From NCBI GenBank assembly GCA_041402125.1, contig JAWKSY010000004.1, positions 322,578 to 386,577 of the forward strand: DNA of 64,000 nucleotides. The letters run 5' to 3'. Positions 19,101 through 28,454 of the stretch are shown here, one piece after another (position 1 is the first letter of the stretch; the number at the start of each line of letters is the position of its first letter). Below the pieces are notes generated by a model. It was given only the letters and a program-made list of their open reading frames with translations. It was not told the origin of the DNA and did not search any database. The DNA comes from JAWKSY01 sp041402125. GTDB lineage: Bacteria; Planctomycetota; GCA-002687715; DRQF01. The translations under genes and the position numbers were made by a program.

Positions 19101-19256
19101 CGAGCGGGAGCGGCGCCGGCGCGGAGCCTCCGCAGGCAGGGTGCCCCAGTCGCAGGGGGTCGACCAGTTCAGGCCGCCGTCACCTTCGATCGCGGAGCCG
19201 GAATCCCCGGCGTCCTCGCCCCCGACGGCCGGTCGGTCGAGCTCGTCCTCGCTCAT
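13152..19256 (-). pseudogene. DUF4011 - superfamily 1 helicase - restriction-type nuclease - DUF3320 giant protein, frameshifted
   Basis: One gene of about 2,030 codons is spread over several frames. From the N-terminus (ATG 19256): a beta-rich DUF4011-type region (19256 to about 17500, containing LNFRPTKSNLGFLVP and SPIILVPVELRRA); an SF1 helicase with Walker A LQGPPGTGKSQTITN (near 17070), Walker B LVIFDEASQIP, motif III VVVGDSKQLPPTSFF and motif VI LNVAITRARREVIVF; a restriction-endonuclease-like domain with SGYRIDLAV and GIECDGAAYH (DxECD catalytic pattern, near 14100); and a C-terminal DUF3320. The frame slips at about 14723 (one extra G of a GG on the plus strand), at three places within 17400-17500, several times in 17500-18050, and near 19110. 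No isolated nonsense codon is needed to explain the breaks. The architecture matches proteins reported as anti-phage (named Hhe, from memory). Either a decayed gene or consensus errors. Confidence 0.8.
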
Positions 19257-19370
19257 GTCCTGTTCACCCGTGCTCTGGAGATGACTCGCCCGCGAGGCCG
19301 GGGGCGTCCGGCCGGAGCCCGTGAGCCTAGGACCGGGAGGCCCGAGCGTCAAGAAGCGCGGACCCGGCGA

Positions 19371-20375
19371 TCAGCTCCGGAACATCCGCCCAAAGAGGCC
19401 GCGCTTCTTCGGACGATCGTCCCAGGTGCGCGCGATCTCGTGGCACCGCTTCGCGATCTCCGCCGCGGAGTCGGCCCGGCGCGCGACCTTCTTCTCGAGG
19501 AGCGAGTTCACGAGCGGCTTCACGCGGGGATCGAAGCGCGCGAGCTGCTCGTCGGCATCGACGGTCTTGTCCGGCAGGAGCCCCGTCAGGCCCTCGAACA
19601 TCATGACGCCGAGCGCGTAGAGGTCGGCGCGGTGATCGACGGCCTTCGCGCCGACCGCCTGCTCGGGCGCCATGTAGAGCGGCGTGCCGAGGATCTGGTG
19701 CGTCTTGGTGAGGCGCTCCGAGTGACGCTCGCCCTCGAGCTTCGCGATGCCGAAGTCGGCGATCTTCGGCCGGTCTTCCTCGTCGACGAGGACGTTCTGG
19801 GGCTTCATGTCGCGGTGGACGACCTCGAGGCCGTGCGCGTAGGCGAGCGCCTCCGCGATCTGGGCCATGATTCCGAGGCAGCGCTTCGGCTCGAGGATCT
19901 GCCGCCCCGAGATCTCGGACAGCGGACGCCCCTTCACGAACTCCATGACGATGTAGGAGAGATCGTCCGGCGTCTGGCCGAAGTCGTGGATCGCGACGAT
20001 GTTCGGATGGTGCATGCGGGCCATCGCCCGCGCCTCGGTGAGGAAGCGCACCGAGAAGCTCTCGTCCGCGCCGGGCATCGGCGGCAGGACCTTGACCGCG
20101 ACCGCGCGGTCGAGCTTCTTCTGGCGTCCCCGGAAGACGACACCCATCCCGCCGCGGCCGATCTCGCCCTCGATGTCGATGGTGTCGAGCGCCTCGGCGA
20201 GCCGCTCCTCGAGCCCGTCGAACTGGCGCGAGTCGTCGAGCTCGTCGAAGAAGAAGCCGGTGTTCCCGCCGCCTTCGGTCTCGACGCGGCTGATCTGACA
20301 GGAGAAGCAGAGCGGATCGTCCGCCGTGCTCACCGTCTCCGCGCCGCAGTTGCGGCAGTTCTTCTTGGCGCCCAT
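19371..20375 (-). CDS. Soluble Hanks-type Ser/Thr protein kinase with N-terminal zinc ribbon
   Basis: The 334-residue product begins with a CxxC...CxxC zinc ribbon (CRNC at residues 7-10, CFSC at residues 23-26), a linker, then a PknB-like kinase domain: glycine loop GEIGRGGMGVVF, Lys in AVAVKVL, HRDMKPQNVL near residue 187, DFGIAKL, and APEQAVGAKAVDHRADLYAL. All catalytic residues are present. The C-terminus ends shortly after the kinase with a basic tail, and no transmembrane helix or TPR is seen, unlike the neighbouring kinases. The start at 20375 is supported by GAGG five bases upstream. It is divergently transcribed from the kinase at 20756. Confidence 0.92.
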   Translation of the reverse strand: MGAKKNCRNCGAETVSTADDPLCFSCQISRVETEGGGNTGFFFDELDDSRQFDGLEERLAEALDTIDIEGEIGRGGMGVVFRGRQKKLDRAVAVKVLPPMPGADESFSVRFLTEARAMARMHHPNIVAIHDFGQTPDDLSYIVMEFVKGRPLSEISGRQILEPKRCLGIMAQIAEALAYAHGLEVVHRDMKPQNVLVDEEDRPKIADFGIAKLEGERHSERLTKTHQILGTPLYMAPEQAVGAKAVDHRADLYALGVMMFEGLTGLLPDKTVDADEQLARFDPRVKPLVNSLLEKKVARRADSAAEIAKRCHEIARTWDDRPKKRGLFGRMFRS

Positions 20376-20755
20376 GACCTCACCGACCCCCGCGGTCCAC
20401 CCGGTACGGACCCGCCTCGGCGAGGCGCGTCCGCGAGGACGGCACCGGAGCGCGGGTTGACACGAGCCTAGGTTCCCGGGCCCCCCGACGCAACGCCTCT
20501 TCGCTTCTCCCGCCGCGTTGCCGCCGGGAACCGGAAAGTGACAGGGAATCCGGGCCTCGTCGGGTTTCCCGGGATCTCGCCCGAGTCGCCCCGCTTCCGG
20601 CGGAGAGTCCGCGGTCCCGGCCCGTCGTGCCCCCGGGCCCGATGCGACGGTCCGCTCCCCGGGAGACGCCGTGTCTCTTATCCTTCCGGGAGGGGCGGAG
20701 CGTTCCGCCACCGGCCGGGTCGGTCGAGATCGACCGCCGCACGACGAGAGCACCC
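20376..20755. other. Divergent intergenic region between two kinase genes
   Basis: These 380 bp must hold promoters for both kinases. A consensus-like TTGACA occurs at 20457-20462 on the plus strand, but no acceptable -10 box follows at 16-18 bp in this GC-rich sequence, so no promoter is called. I see no gene here. Confidence 0.5.
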
Positions 20756-23427
20756 ATGGCTCGGTCCGAAGACGAGACCGAGATCGTCCCTCCCGACGAC
20801 TCGGACCCGACGAACCCCTCGAGCGAGGAGGAAGGGACCCTCGTGCCGGGCCGCGAGCCCGGTCCGGGTCGGACGTCCGGCGCGGACCCGCACCCCGGAC
20901 CGGGTCGGATCGGCCACTACCGGCTCCGGCGCGAGCTCGGCCGGGGCGGACAGGGCGCGGTCTATCTCGCCGACGACCTGCGCCTCCCCCGACGCGTCGC
21001 GCTCAAGATCCTGTCCTCGGCCCTGTCCCTGTCGCCGGCGGCGCGGATGCGATTCCGCCGCGAGGCGGAGATCGTCTCGGGCCTCGACCATCCCGGCATC
21101 TGCACGATCTACGACGCCGGCGAGGACGAGGGGACGCTCTGGATCGCGATGCGCCATGTCGAAGGGGTGCCCCTGGACGCGCGGATCCGGGAGGCCCGCG
21201 AGACCTCTCGCGATTCGCGATCGCCGACCTCTTCGGAGGGCCGCCGCGTCGCCGAGGGAACTCGCGAGACGCTGACGTTCTTCGTCCGGGTGCTCGAGGC
21301 CCTCCAGGTCGCGCACGACGCGGGGCTCGTCCACCGGGACATCAAGCCCGGGAACATCATGGTCACGCGCGACGAGGGCCCGGTCATCCTCGACTTCGGG
21401 CTGGCCCGGGCCGAGCTGGAGGACGCCGTCACCCTGACCCGATCCGGAGACCTCATCGGGACCCCGGCCTACATGTCGCCCGAGCAGGTGTCCGGGCGGG
21501 GCGGAAGCGTCGACGCGCGCACCGATCTCTACTCGGTCGGGGTCTCGCTCTTCGAGTGCCTCGCCCACCGCCGACCGTACGTCGCCCCCACGAGGGAGGC
21601 GCTCTACCAGGAGATCCTTCTCCGCGACCCGCCGCGACTCCGCGCCCTCGTCCCGGAACTCCCGACCGATCTCGACGTCGTCGTCGAGCGCTCGCTCGAG
21701 AAGGATCCGGACCGTCGCTACGCGAGCGCCGCGCACTTCGCGGATGATCTGAAAGCGGTGCTCGAGAATCGCCCGGTGGCCGCCCGCCCGGTGACCGCGT
21801 TCGGACGGCTCGTCCGCTGGAGCCGCCGGCGCCCGGCGGTCGCGAGTCTCTTCGCCGTATGCATCCTCGCGCTCGCGCTCCTCTCCGGACTCGGAGCCTT
21901 CGTGCTGGGACGCCAGCCCCTGGTCGAGCAGGCGCGCCGATCGCGGGAGATCGCCGCTCGCGATCGCGTGCTCGAGCGGGGATTCCTCCTGCGGGCCTCG
22001 GGCGAGACCGACCAGGCCGCGGCGGTCCTCGACACCTGTCGCGAAGAAGGGCTCCTCGTCGCCGAGGCCCAGGCCGCCATCGTCAGTGATCTCCTCATCC
22101 GGCGCGACCACGAGGGGGCCCGCGCGTTGCTCGTCGAGAATGCCCATCCCGGTCCGGGCTCGGTGGGCCTCGGCCTGCTGCTCGCCTACTGCGAATCCCG
22201 ACTCGCGGGTCTCGGCGAACAGGCGGCGATCGACGCGCTCGAGGACCTCGAGCCCCGGACGCGACCGATCACTTCATCTTCGCGCTGCGAGACGAGGCCA
22301 TGGCCCTCCGACGCGTGGACGGCGCGGCGGCGCGCGCCCGTGACCACATGTTGCAGGCGGTCTTCACCAGCGCCGTCGCCCGCCCTCTCTTCCACTTCCG
22401 GCTCATCGAGATGGCCGCGCTCGCGCGGGACCGGGACCTCGTGCGTCGCATCGCCCGGGCTCTCGTCACGCGATGGCCGGGCGATCCGGCCGCTCATCTC
22501 TGGTCCGGGCGAGGCCTCGTGGAGGCCGGACTTCCCGCGGAGGGACTTCCCTTCCTCCGGGATGCCGTCCGGATGGCCCCGGAGGCGGCGAGCGTCCGCG
22601 CCGCGCTGGCCGGGGCCCTCTACCGCGCGGAGGGTCCCGATGCGTCTCGAGCGGAGCTGGAGGCGGCGCTCGCGATCGACCCGGGCGAGCCCACGGCTCG
22701 TGTCATCCGGGCGCACCTCCACGCGCGAGACGAGGATATCGAAGCCGCGGCCGCCGACCTCCGCCGGGCGCTCGAACGACTCCCGCTCGCCGACGACGTC
22801 TGGTACGACCTCGGCGAGACGCTGGCGAAGCTCGGCCGGCTCGAAGAGGCGGAGGACTGCTACGCGAGGGCCGTCGCGATCGACCCCGACTACGCGCCCT
22901 TCCACGGTCGCCTCGCGGAAGCGCTGGCGGCGCAGGGCCGGATCGCCGAGGCCGAGGCCGCGGCGCGGAACGGCGTCGATGCCGATCTCGACCTCGCGCT
23001 CGAGAGGGTCGACGCCTGGGTCGAGGCCGGATACACGGTCGTCCCCGCAACGATCCTCCGCCGGGCCCACGAGCTCCGCCCGGAGCTGGAGAGTGACGAC
23101 GAGACCGGCGCGCTCGCGCTCCTCGCCCTCGACATCCAGGCCGGTTTCGCGGGAGGTCGCGACGCGGGTGCGATCACGGACGAACGGAGACGACGTTTGC
23201 GCCAGGAGGGCGCGGCTCGCTTCGCCCGCCGGCTCGACGACTGGCGGAAGATGGCCGACGGAGGATTCCTCGAGCGCCGCCGTCTCGCGGCCACGCTGAA
23301 GGAGGTCGCCGCGCACCCCGCGATGGCGCTCGTGGCGAAGGCGATCGCGAGCGGCGCGATCAAGGACGAGGAGAGCGCGACCTGGAAGGACCTCCTCGGC
23401 CGGTTTCGGGCGCTCCGCGCCGACTGA
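20756..23427 (+). CDS. Membrane Hanks-type Ser/Thr kinase with TPR-like tail, one frameshift
   Basis: An acidic N-terminus of about 55 residues is followed by a kinase domain: RRELGRGGQGAVYLA, Lys in VALKILS, HRDIKPGNIM near residue 193, DFGLARAE, YMSPEQVSGRGGSVDARTD. A single transmembrane helix (near residues 360-382, AVCILALALLSGLGAFVLG) separates it from a C-terminal region of TPR-like helical pairs (LEEAEDCYARAVAIDPDYAP). The reading frame changes at about 22252-22262: upstream sequence ends at the Glu-Pro of LEDLEP, and the downstream frame resumes with TDHFIFALRDEAMAL and runs clean to 23427. A single missing base explains it, and the downstream helical repeats remain recognisable, so this is likely a sequencing error or a recent lesion. 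Expected role: sensing or scaffolding at the membrane plus phosphorylation of unknown partners. Confidence 0.85.
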
Positions 23428-23519
23428 CGACGGTCGCGCTCGCCGCCGGAATCCGCCCCCGGGTCGTGACTTCCGGCCCGGCCTTGCCCGGGCCGGCGCG
23501 CCCGGACTACCCTTCCCGG

Positions 23520-24779
23520 ATGAAGACGATGCGCATGCCCCTCCTTGCCCTCCTCCTCCTCGCGCTCGGCGCGACGGCCCTCTCCGCGCAGGACGAGGCG
23601 CCGCCGGTTGGCGAGGACGCCGAGGTCTCCCTCGTTCCCGGGCCCGAGAACCTGCGGGACTGGCTGGACTTCATCCGCCCCTCGGAGGCCGAGCTGGCCT
23701 GGGAGCGGATCGGCTGGCGGAACGAGTTCTGGCCCGCCGTCGAGGAGGCGAGGAAGCTCGGCCGTCCCATCCTCCTCTGGACGATGAACGGGCACCCGCT
23801 CGGCTGCACGTGAAACAACGGCGTCCGCGGACGCCAGCTGGTCTGGTCAGACCCGAAGATCCTCGAGCTGTCCCGCGAGTTCGTCACCGTCGCGGAGGAG
23901 GTCCACTTCCTCTACCCGGAGGGCGAGTGGTCCCTCCAGCGCGCGAAGGACGACCCGCGCCACCTCTTCTTCAAGCGCTTCGGCGCGTCTGTCCCGAAGG
24001 AGGACTGGAACGATCCCGGCACGAAGCAGGGCGTCTATATGATCGGCCCCGACGCCGAGTACCTGGAGGGCGCCCACGCCATCAGCGGCAACGCCGACGC
24101 GGTCCGAGAGCGGCTCGCGCGGGCGCTCGAGCGCTGGGAGAAGCTCCGCGAGGAGAAGAAGTACCGGAACCTCCCCGTGCCCTCGGTCCGCACCGCGATG
24201 CCGCCCGAGTACGCCGACAAGAAGCTGGTGTTGCGCGTGTTCCTGCGCGACCTCCCGCGGGGCGAGGGCGACGAGAGCGGTCGGCGCTTCACGAAGGCCG
24301 ACCTCCGCGGCATGTGGCTCGACTTCACGAAGTGGGCCTGGAACCAGAACTGGATCGCCTTCGACGACCCGCGCGCCTTCCTGCCGAAGGGCAAGAAGGA
24401 ACAGGAGGTCGACCCCGAGGTCTTCGGTCGGATCTGCCGCGAGGTCCTCGTCGACAACGTCCGCGGCCAGGCGCCGCGCTGGAAGCGCCCGCAGGTGAAG
24501 GAGGCGCGCCTCACCATGAAGCGGCTCCCCGACGTCGACGGCAACCACGAGGTGGAATACCACGGGGTGGCGCGCATGGAGGGCGAGGACAACTCCTACC
24601 GCCCGATCGTCCACGGGCGCGCGACCTGGGATCCGCGGAAGAAGCGCTTCCTCCGCTTCGAGCTCCTCGCGATCGGCGAGCGCGCGGGCAAGTGGCAGTT
24701 CAACCAGCGGGCGCGGGATCTCGGCCCCGCCCCGATGGGGATCGCCCTCGTCTTCGAGGCGCCGAAGGAGCGGGACTGA
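23520..24779 (+). CDS. Secreted thioredoxin-like protein with in-frame UGA; candidate selenoprotein
   Basis: A signal peptide (MPLLALLLLALGATALSAQ) is followed by a thioredoxin-like fold: EEARKLGRPILLWTMNGHP, then G-C-T-(UGA)-N-N-G, then a helix (LELSREFVTVAEEV) and a later strand GVYMIGPDAEYLEG. The codon at 23811-23813 is TGA at residue 98. The same frame continues without any other stop to 24779, so the full product would be 419 residues with a Cys96-Thr-Sec98 redox motif. A hairpin follows the UGA (23820-23835). If UGA stopped translation, only 97 residues with no fold would remain. A C-terminal region of about 200 residues (ADLRGMWLDFTKWAWNQNWI; RATWDPRKKRFLRFELLAIG) is unrecognised. The ATG at 23520 starts the signal peptide. 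The role is probably an extracytoplasmic redox enzyme. Confidence 0.75.
23811..23835 (+). promoter_or_regulatory. UGA codon plus candidate bacterial SECIS hairpin
   Basis: Seven bases after the TGA begins GGCGTCCGCGGACGCC (23820-23835), a perfect palindrome that folds as a 6-bp stem with a CGCG loop. A loop G lies 16 nt from the UGA, within the spacing described for bacterial SECIS elements read by SelB. The element lies inside the coding sequence, as expected in bacteria. No selA, selB, selC or selD gene is in this window. Confidence 0.5.
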
Positions 24780-24839
24780 CCTCGAGGGCGCCCCGCGCGC
24801 CCTTTCCCGTCGGTCGCCCCACCGGGTAATCTCGGCGCC

Positions 24840-27800
24840 ATGAGCGACTCCGAATCCCTCGAATCGATCCGCGGCCGGCTGCGGGATGACCTCGCGTCCG
24901 GCCACCCCAGGTCGCTCGCCGAGTACGCCGCGATGTTCGGCGGCCACGATGCCGAGGTGGCCCGCGCCTTCGCCGAGGTGACCCAGGCCGTCGGCGGCGC
25001 GCGTACGGGCGGCGGCTCGCCGCCCGCGATCGGCGCGACCTTCGGCCCCTTCCGGATCGTGAAGGAGCTCGGACGCGGCGGCCAGGGAGTCGTCTACCTC
25101 GCCGAGGACACGCGGCTCCGCCGCCGCGTCGCCCTGAAGGCGCTGCTCGGCGCGGGACCGGACTCCGCCCGCCATCTCGAGCGCTTCCGCCGCGAGGCCG
25201 AGATGGCCTCGAAGCTCGAGCACCCCGGCATCTGCGGCGTCATCGAGGCCGGCATCGAGGGCGGCACGCCCTACATCGCGATGCGTTACGTCGAGGGCGA
25301 GAGCCTCGCGACGCGGATCGCCCGGGCCCGCGACCGGACGGAGGGGATCGACACCCAGGGCGCCTCGATCGACTTCGACTTCAGCGAGTCCGACCGGACG
25401 GAGCCGTCCCCCGGCGCGACTCCCGGAGCACCGAGCGCCACCGCCACCGCGACCGCCTCGGGCAGCGCCGCCCGCCGCCACGAACTCGCGAGCCTGCTCG
25501 ACGTCATCGAGCGCAGCGCCCGGGCCCTGCACGCGGCGCACGAGGCCGGCGTCATCCACCGCGACGTGAAGCCCGCGAACATCATGGTCACGCGGGACGG
25601 CCAGCCGGTCATCCTCGACTTCGGCCTCGCCCGCGACGACAGCGAGGACGCGGGACCGACGCTCACCGAGACCGGCGACCTCTTCGGCACGCCGGCCTAC
25701 ATGTCGCCCGAGCAGCTCACGGGACAGCGCGTGCGGCTGGACGGGCGCACCGACGTCTACTCGCTCGGCGTGACGCTCTTCGAGTGCCTGGCGCTCCAGC
25801 GGCCCTTCGAGGCGCCGACGCGGGAGGGTCTGTTCCAGGCGGTCCTCACCAAGGAGGCGCCCGACATCCGCAAGCTCTGCCGCTGGGTCCCCGCCGACCT
25901 CGCGGTCGTGGTCGCGACCGCGCTCGAGAAGGACCGCGAGCGCCGCTACGCCTCGGCGCTGGCCCTCGCCGAGGACCTCGCCGCGGTCCGCGAGAGCCGC
26001 CCCATCCAGGCGAAGCCGGTCGGACCCGTCGGACGCGCACTCCGGTTCGCGAAGCGGCGTCCCATGGCGGCGGGTCTGCTCCTCACCCTCATCATCGGCC
26101 TGCCGCTGGTGACGGCGCTCGCGGGCTACATCTACGCGCACCGCGACGACATCGCGGCGCAGGAGCGCGCCGAGCTTGAGCGCGAGGTCGAGTCGCTCGT
26201 GGCCGACGGCTTCTACGAGATGCACCACGAGAGCCTCGAGAAGGCGCTCGCCACCTTCGAACGCGCGGCCGAGCTCATCCCCGACTCCCCGGAGGTCGCG
26301 GGCGGTCGGGCGATGGTCTTCCTCGGGCTGAGGCGCCCCGAGTCCGCGCAGCGCGCGCTCGCCGCCGTATCTCCGCTTCCGCCCGCCCTGCGGCGCATCG
26401 AGGCGCGTGCCTTCCGCGCCCTCGGCGACGAGGCGCGCGCGAAGGCCATCGAGTCGGAGCCGCCGCCGGCGCTTCGCCACCACTTCGACCACTTCATCGA
26501 GGCGCAGGAACTGATGGACCGCGCCCACGAGGAGAAGGTCGACGGCGCGGAGCGAGGGCGCCTCTTCACCCGCGCCCGGGACGCCTTCGAGCGCGCGATC
26601 TCGAGCTCGGAGCGCCCGCGCCTCGCCTACTTCCTCGGCTACGCGCACGCCGTCTTCCACGTGCCCGAGACGATCGAATCGCCGCCCCTCATCGAGGCCC
26701 TGCTCACGCTCTGGCCCGACAACGCCTGGAGCTGGAGCTGGGCCAGCTTCGCCAGCGGCAAGGACACGGCGCTCGCCCTCGAGCGTCTCGACCGCGCCGC
26801 CGAGCTGAACCCCGACCTGCCGGTGAAGGTCCGACGTTCGCACCTCGTCGGCGAGCTCGGACGGAACGAGGAGGCCCTGGCTCTCGCCGAGTCCGCGGTC
26901 GCGGACCGCCCCGAGGATCCGCAGGCGCTCGTCGCGCTCGCCCGGGCGCAGGTCCGGCTCGAGCGGTGGGGGGACGCCGAGGCCACGGCGCGCCGGATCC
27001 TCGAGGTCGATCCCGGAGACCTCTGGGCCTACTCCTTCCTGTCCCAGTCCCTCGGCGCCCAGGGTCGCCGGCCGGAAGCGGTGTCGGCCTACGACGAGGC
27101 GCGTCGGCGCCGCCCCAAGGACTGGACGCTCCTCGCCGGCGGCTCCCTGATCCTCGCCGAGGCGGGGCGAGCCGAGGAGGCGATCGCCGCCGCGCGGGAG
27201 TATCTCTCCCATCTCCCCGACGACCCCGGCGCCCTCTTCAATCTCGGGACCGTCTACGCCAAGACCTCCCGATGGAAGGAAGCGCGCGAGGCGCTCGAGA
27301 CCGTGGCGAAGAAACGCCCGGACGACTTCCTCGTGTGGACGAATCTCGCCGGAGCGCGTGAACGCACGGGCGACACCGACGGCGCCATCGAGGCGGCACG
27401 CCGGGCCGTCTCGATCTCGACCACGCGCTTCGAGCCGGTCGTCAACCTCGCCGTGTCCCTGCTCATGCGGGGAAACAAGGACGAGGCCGAAAGCCTCGTC
27501 GCGCTCGCCGTCGAGCGCGCCCCCGAGGAACCGCGCGTGCTGTCTCTTCAGGGCGATCTCGCCCTGGCGCGCCGCGACCTCGCGACGGCGGAGAGCTTCT
27601 ACCGCAAGGCGGTCGAGGCGCGCACGCCGCCCGACCACATCACCGCGGGCAAGCTGGGCAACGCGCTCATGGCCGCCGGGAAGCGGAAGGAAGGCCTTCA
27701 GTGGCTGCGCGAGTCCGCGAAGTCCGACGATCCGCTCGCGGTCTACTCGCTGGCCGTGGCGCTCTTTCAGAACCGGCTCGCGGACGAGGCCGTCGCGACC

Positions 27801-28370
27801 TACGAACGACTCGTCGAGCTCGATCCCGACCACGCCGAGGGGCACTGCAACCTCGGCCTCCTCTACGCCGGACGCGGCGACCTCGTCCGCGCGATCGAGA
27901 TGCTGCGCCGCGGTCACGCGCTCGGCACGAAGCGCCCGAACTGGCCCAATCCCTCGGGCATCTGGCTCGCGGAAGCCCTGGCACGGCGCGCGCTCGCGCT
28001 GCAGGGAGAGGACGTCGCGCAGGCGATCGCGCTCTGGCGCGAGGCACTCCTCCATGGCGACCACCCCGTCGCCCTCCTCGGCCTGGGCAGTGCCCTCACC
28101 GACGAAGAAACTCCCGAGGAGCTCCGCAATCCGGCCGAGGGCCTCTACTTCGCCCAGCGCGCGGCCGAGATGACGAAGCGGGCCTCCTTCCCGCTCTGGG
28201 TCCTCGCCGGCGCTCTCGGCGCCAACGGCTTCTACGGCCCCGCCATCGAGCTCGCGCAGAAGGTCCTGAACGACCTCGGCGGCCGGAACGACGGCCCCTT
28301 CACGGTGGAGATGGCCACCGAGCGCCTCGAGAAGCTGCGCGCGAAGGCCGCCGCCGCGACCACGAACTGA
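24840..28370 (+). CDS. Large membrane Ser/Thr kinase with TPR array (paralogue A)
   Basis: The 1,176-residue product has a leader of about 65 residues (SLESIRGRLRDDLASGHP, a short helical motif frequent before planctomycete kinases) and a kinase domain from about residue 70: KELGRGGQGVVYLAE, VALKALL, HRDVKPANIMV near residue 240, DFGLARDDSEDAG, YMSPEQLTGQRVRLDGRTD. A Ser/Thr/Ala-rich insertion of about 60 residues lies before the HRD motif and contains an acidic IDFDFSES tract. One transmembrane helix lies near 408-428. The remaining 730 residues are tandem TPR-like helical pairs (FNLGTVYAKTSRWKEAREAL; HCNLGLLYAGRGDLVRAIEM). A tandem paralogue follows 84 bp downstream, indicating local duplication and probable co-transcription. 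Substrates unknown. Confidence 0.93.
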   Translation: MSDSESLESIRGRLRDDLASGHPRSLAEYAAMFGGHDAEVARAFAEVTQAVGGARTGGGSPPAIGATFGPFRIVKELGRGGQGVVYLAEDTRLRRRVALKALLGAGPDSARHLERFRREAEMASKLEHPGICGVIEAGIEGGTPYIAMRYVEGESLATRIARARDRTEGIDTQGASIDFDFSESDRTEPSPGATPGAPSATATATASGSAARRHELASLLDVIERSARALHAAHEAGVIHRDVKPANIMVTRDGQPVILDFGLARDDSEDAGPTLTETGDLFGTPAYMSPEQLTGQRVRLDGRTDVYSLGVTLFECLALQRPFEAPTREGLFQAVLTKEAPDIRKLCRWVPADLAVVVATALEKDRERRYASALALAEDLAAVRESRPIQAKPVGPVGRALRFAKRRPMAAGLLLTLIIGLPLVTALAGYIYAHRDDIAAQERAELEREVESLVADGFYEMHHESLEKALATFERAAELIPDSPEVAGGRAMVFLGLRRPESAQRALAAVSPLPPALRRIEARAFRALGDEARAKAIESEPPPALRHHFDHFIEAQELMDRAHEEKVDGAERGRLFTRARDAFERAISSSERPRLAYFLGYAHAVFHVPETIESPPLIEALLTLWPDNAWSWSWASFASGKDTALALERLDRAAELNPDLPVKVRRSHLVGELGRNEEALALAESAVADRPEDPQALVALARAQVRLERWGDAEATARRILEVDPGDLWAYSFLSQSLGAQGRRPEAVSAYDEARRRRPKDWTLLAGGSLILAEAGRAEEAIAAAREYLSHLPDDPGALFNLGTVYAKTSRWKEAREALETVAKKRPDDFLVWTNLAGARERTGDTDGAIEAARRAVSISTTRFEPVVNLAVSLLMRGNKDEAESLVALAVERAPEEPRVLSLQGDLALARRDLATAESFYRKAVEARTPPDHITAGKLGNALMAAGKRKEGLQWLRESAKSDDPLAVYSLAVALFQNRLADEAVATYERLVELDPDHAEGHCNLGLLYAGRGDLVRAIEMLRRGHALGTKRPNWPNPSGIWLAEALARRALALQGEDVAQAIALWREALLHGDHPVALLGLGSALTDEETPEELRNPAEGLYFAQRAAEMTKRASFPLWVLAGALGANGFYGPAIELAQKVLNDLGGRNDGPFTVEMATERLEKLRAKAAAATTN

Positions 28371-28454
28371 GGCCGCCCCGAGCCGGGTCGCCCACGCCCG
28401 AGATTCCGACCGGATTCCGTTCCGCGGAACCTCGAGGGCGGCCATAATCCCGCG

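Noticed and set aside
20457..20462. TTGACA as a promoter for the kinase at 20756
   Set aside because: No acceptable -10 hexamer occurs at 16-18 bp downstream.
20756..23427. Programmed frameshifting in the kinase gene near 22255
   Set aside because: There is no slippery heptamer or downstream pseudoknot-like structure that I can see, and shifts of the same kind occur in many unrelated genes here.
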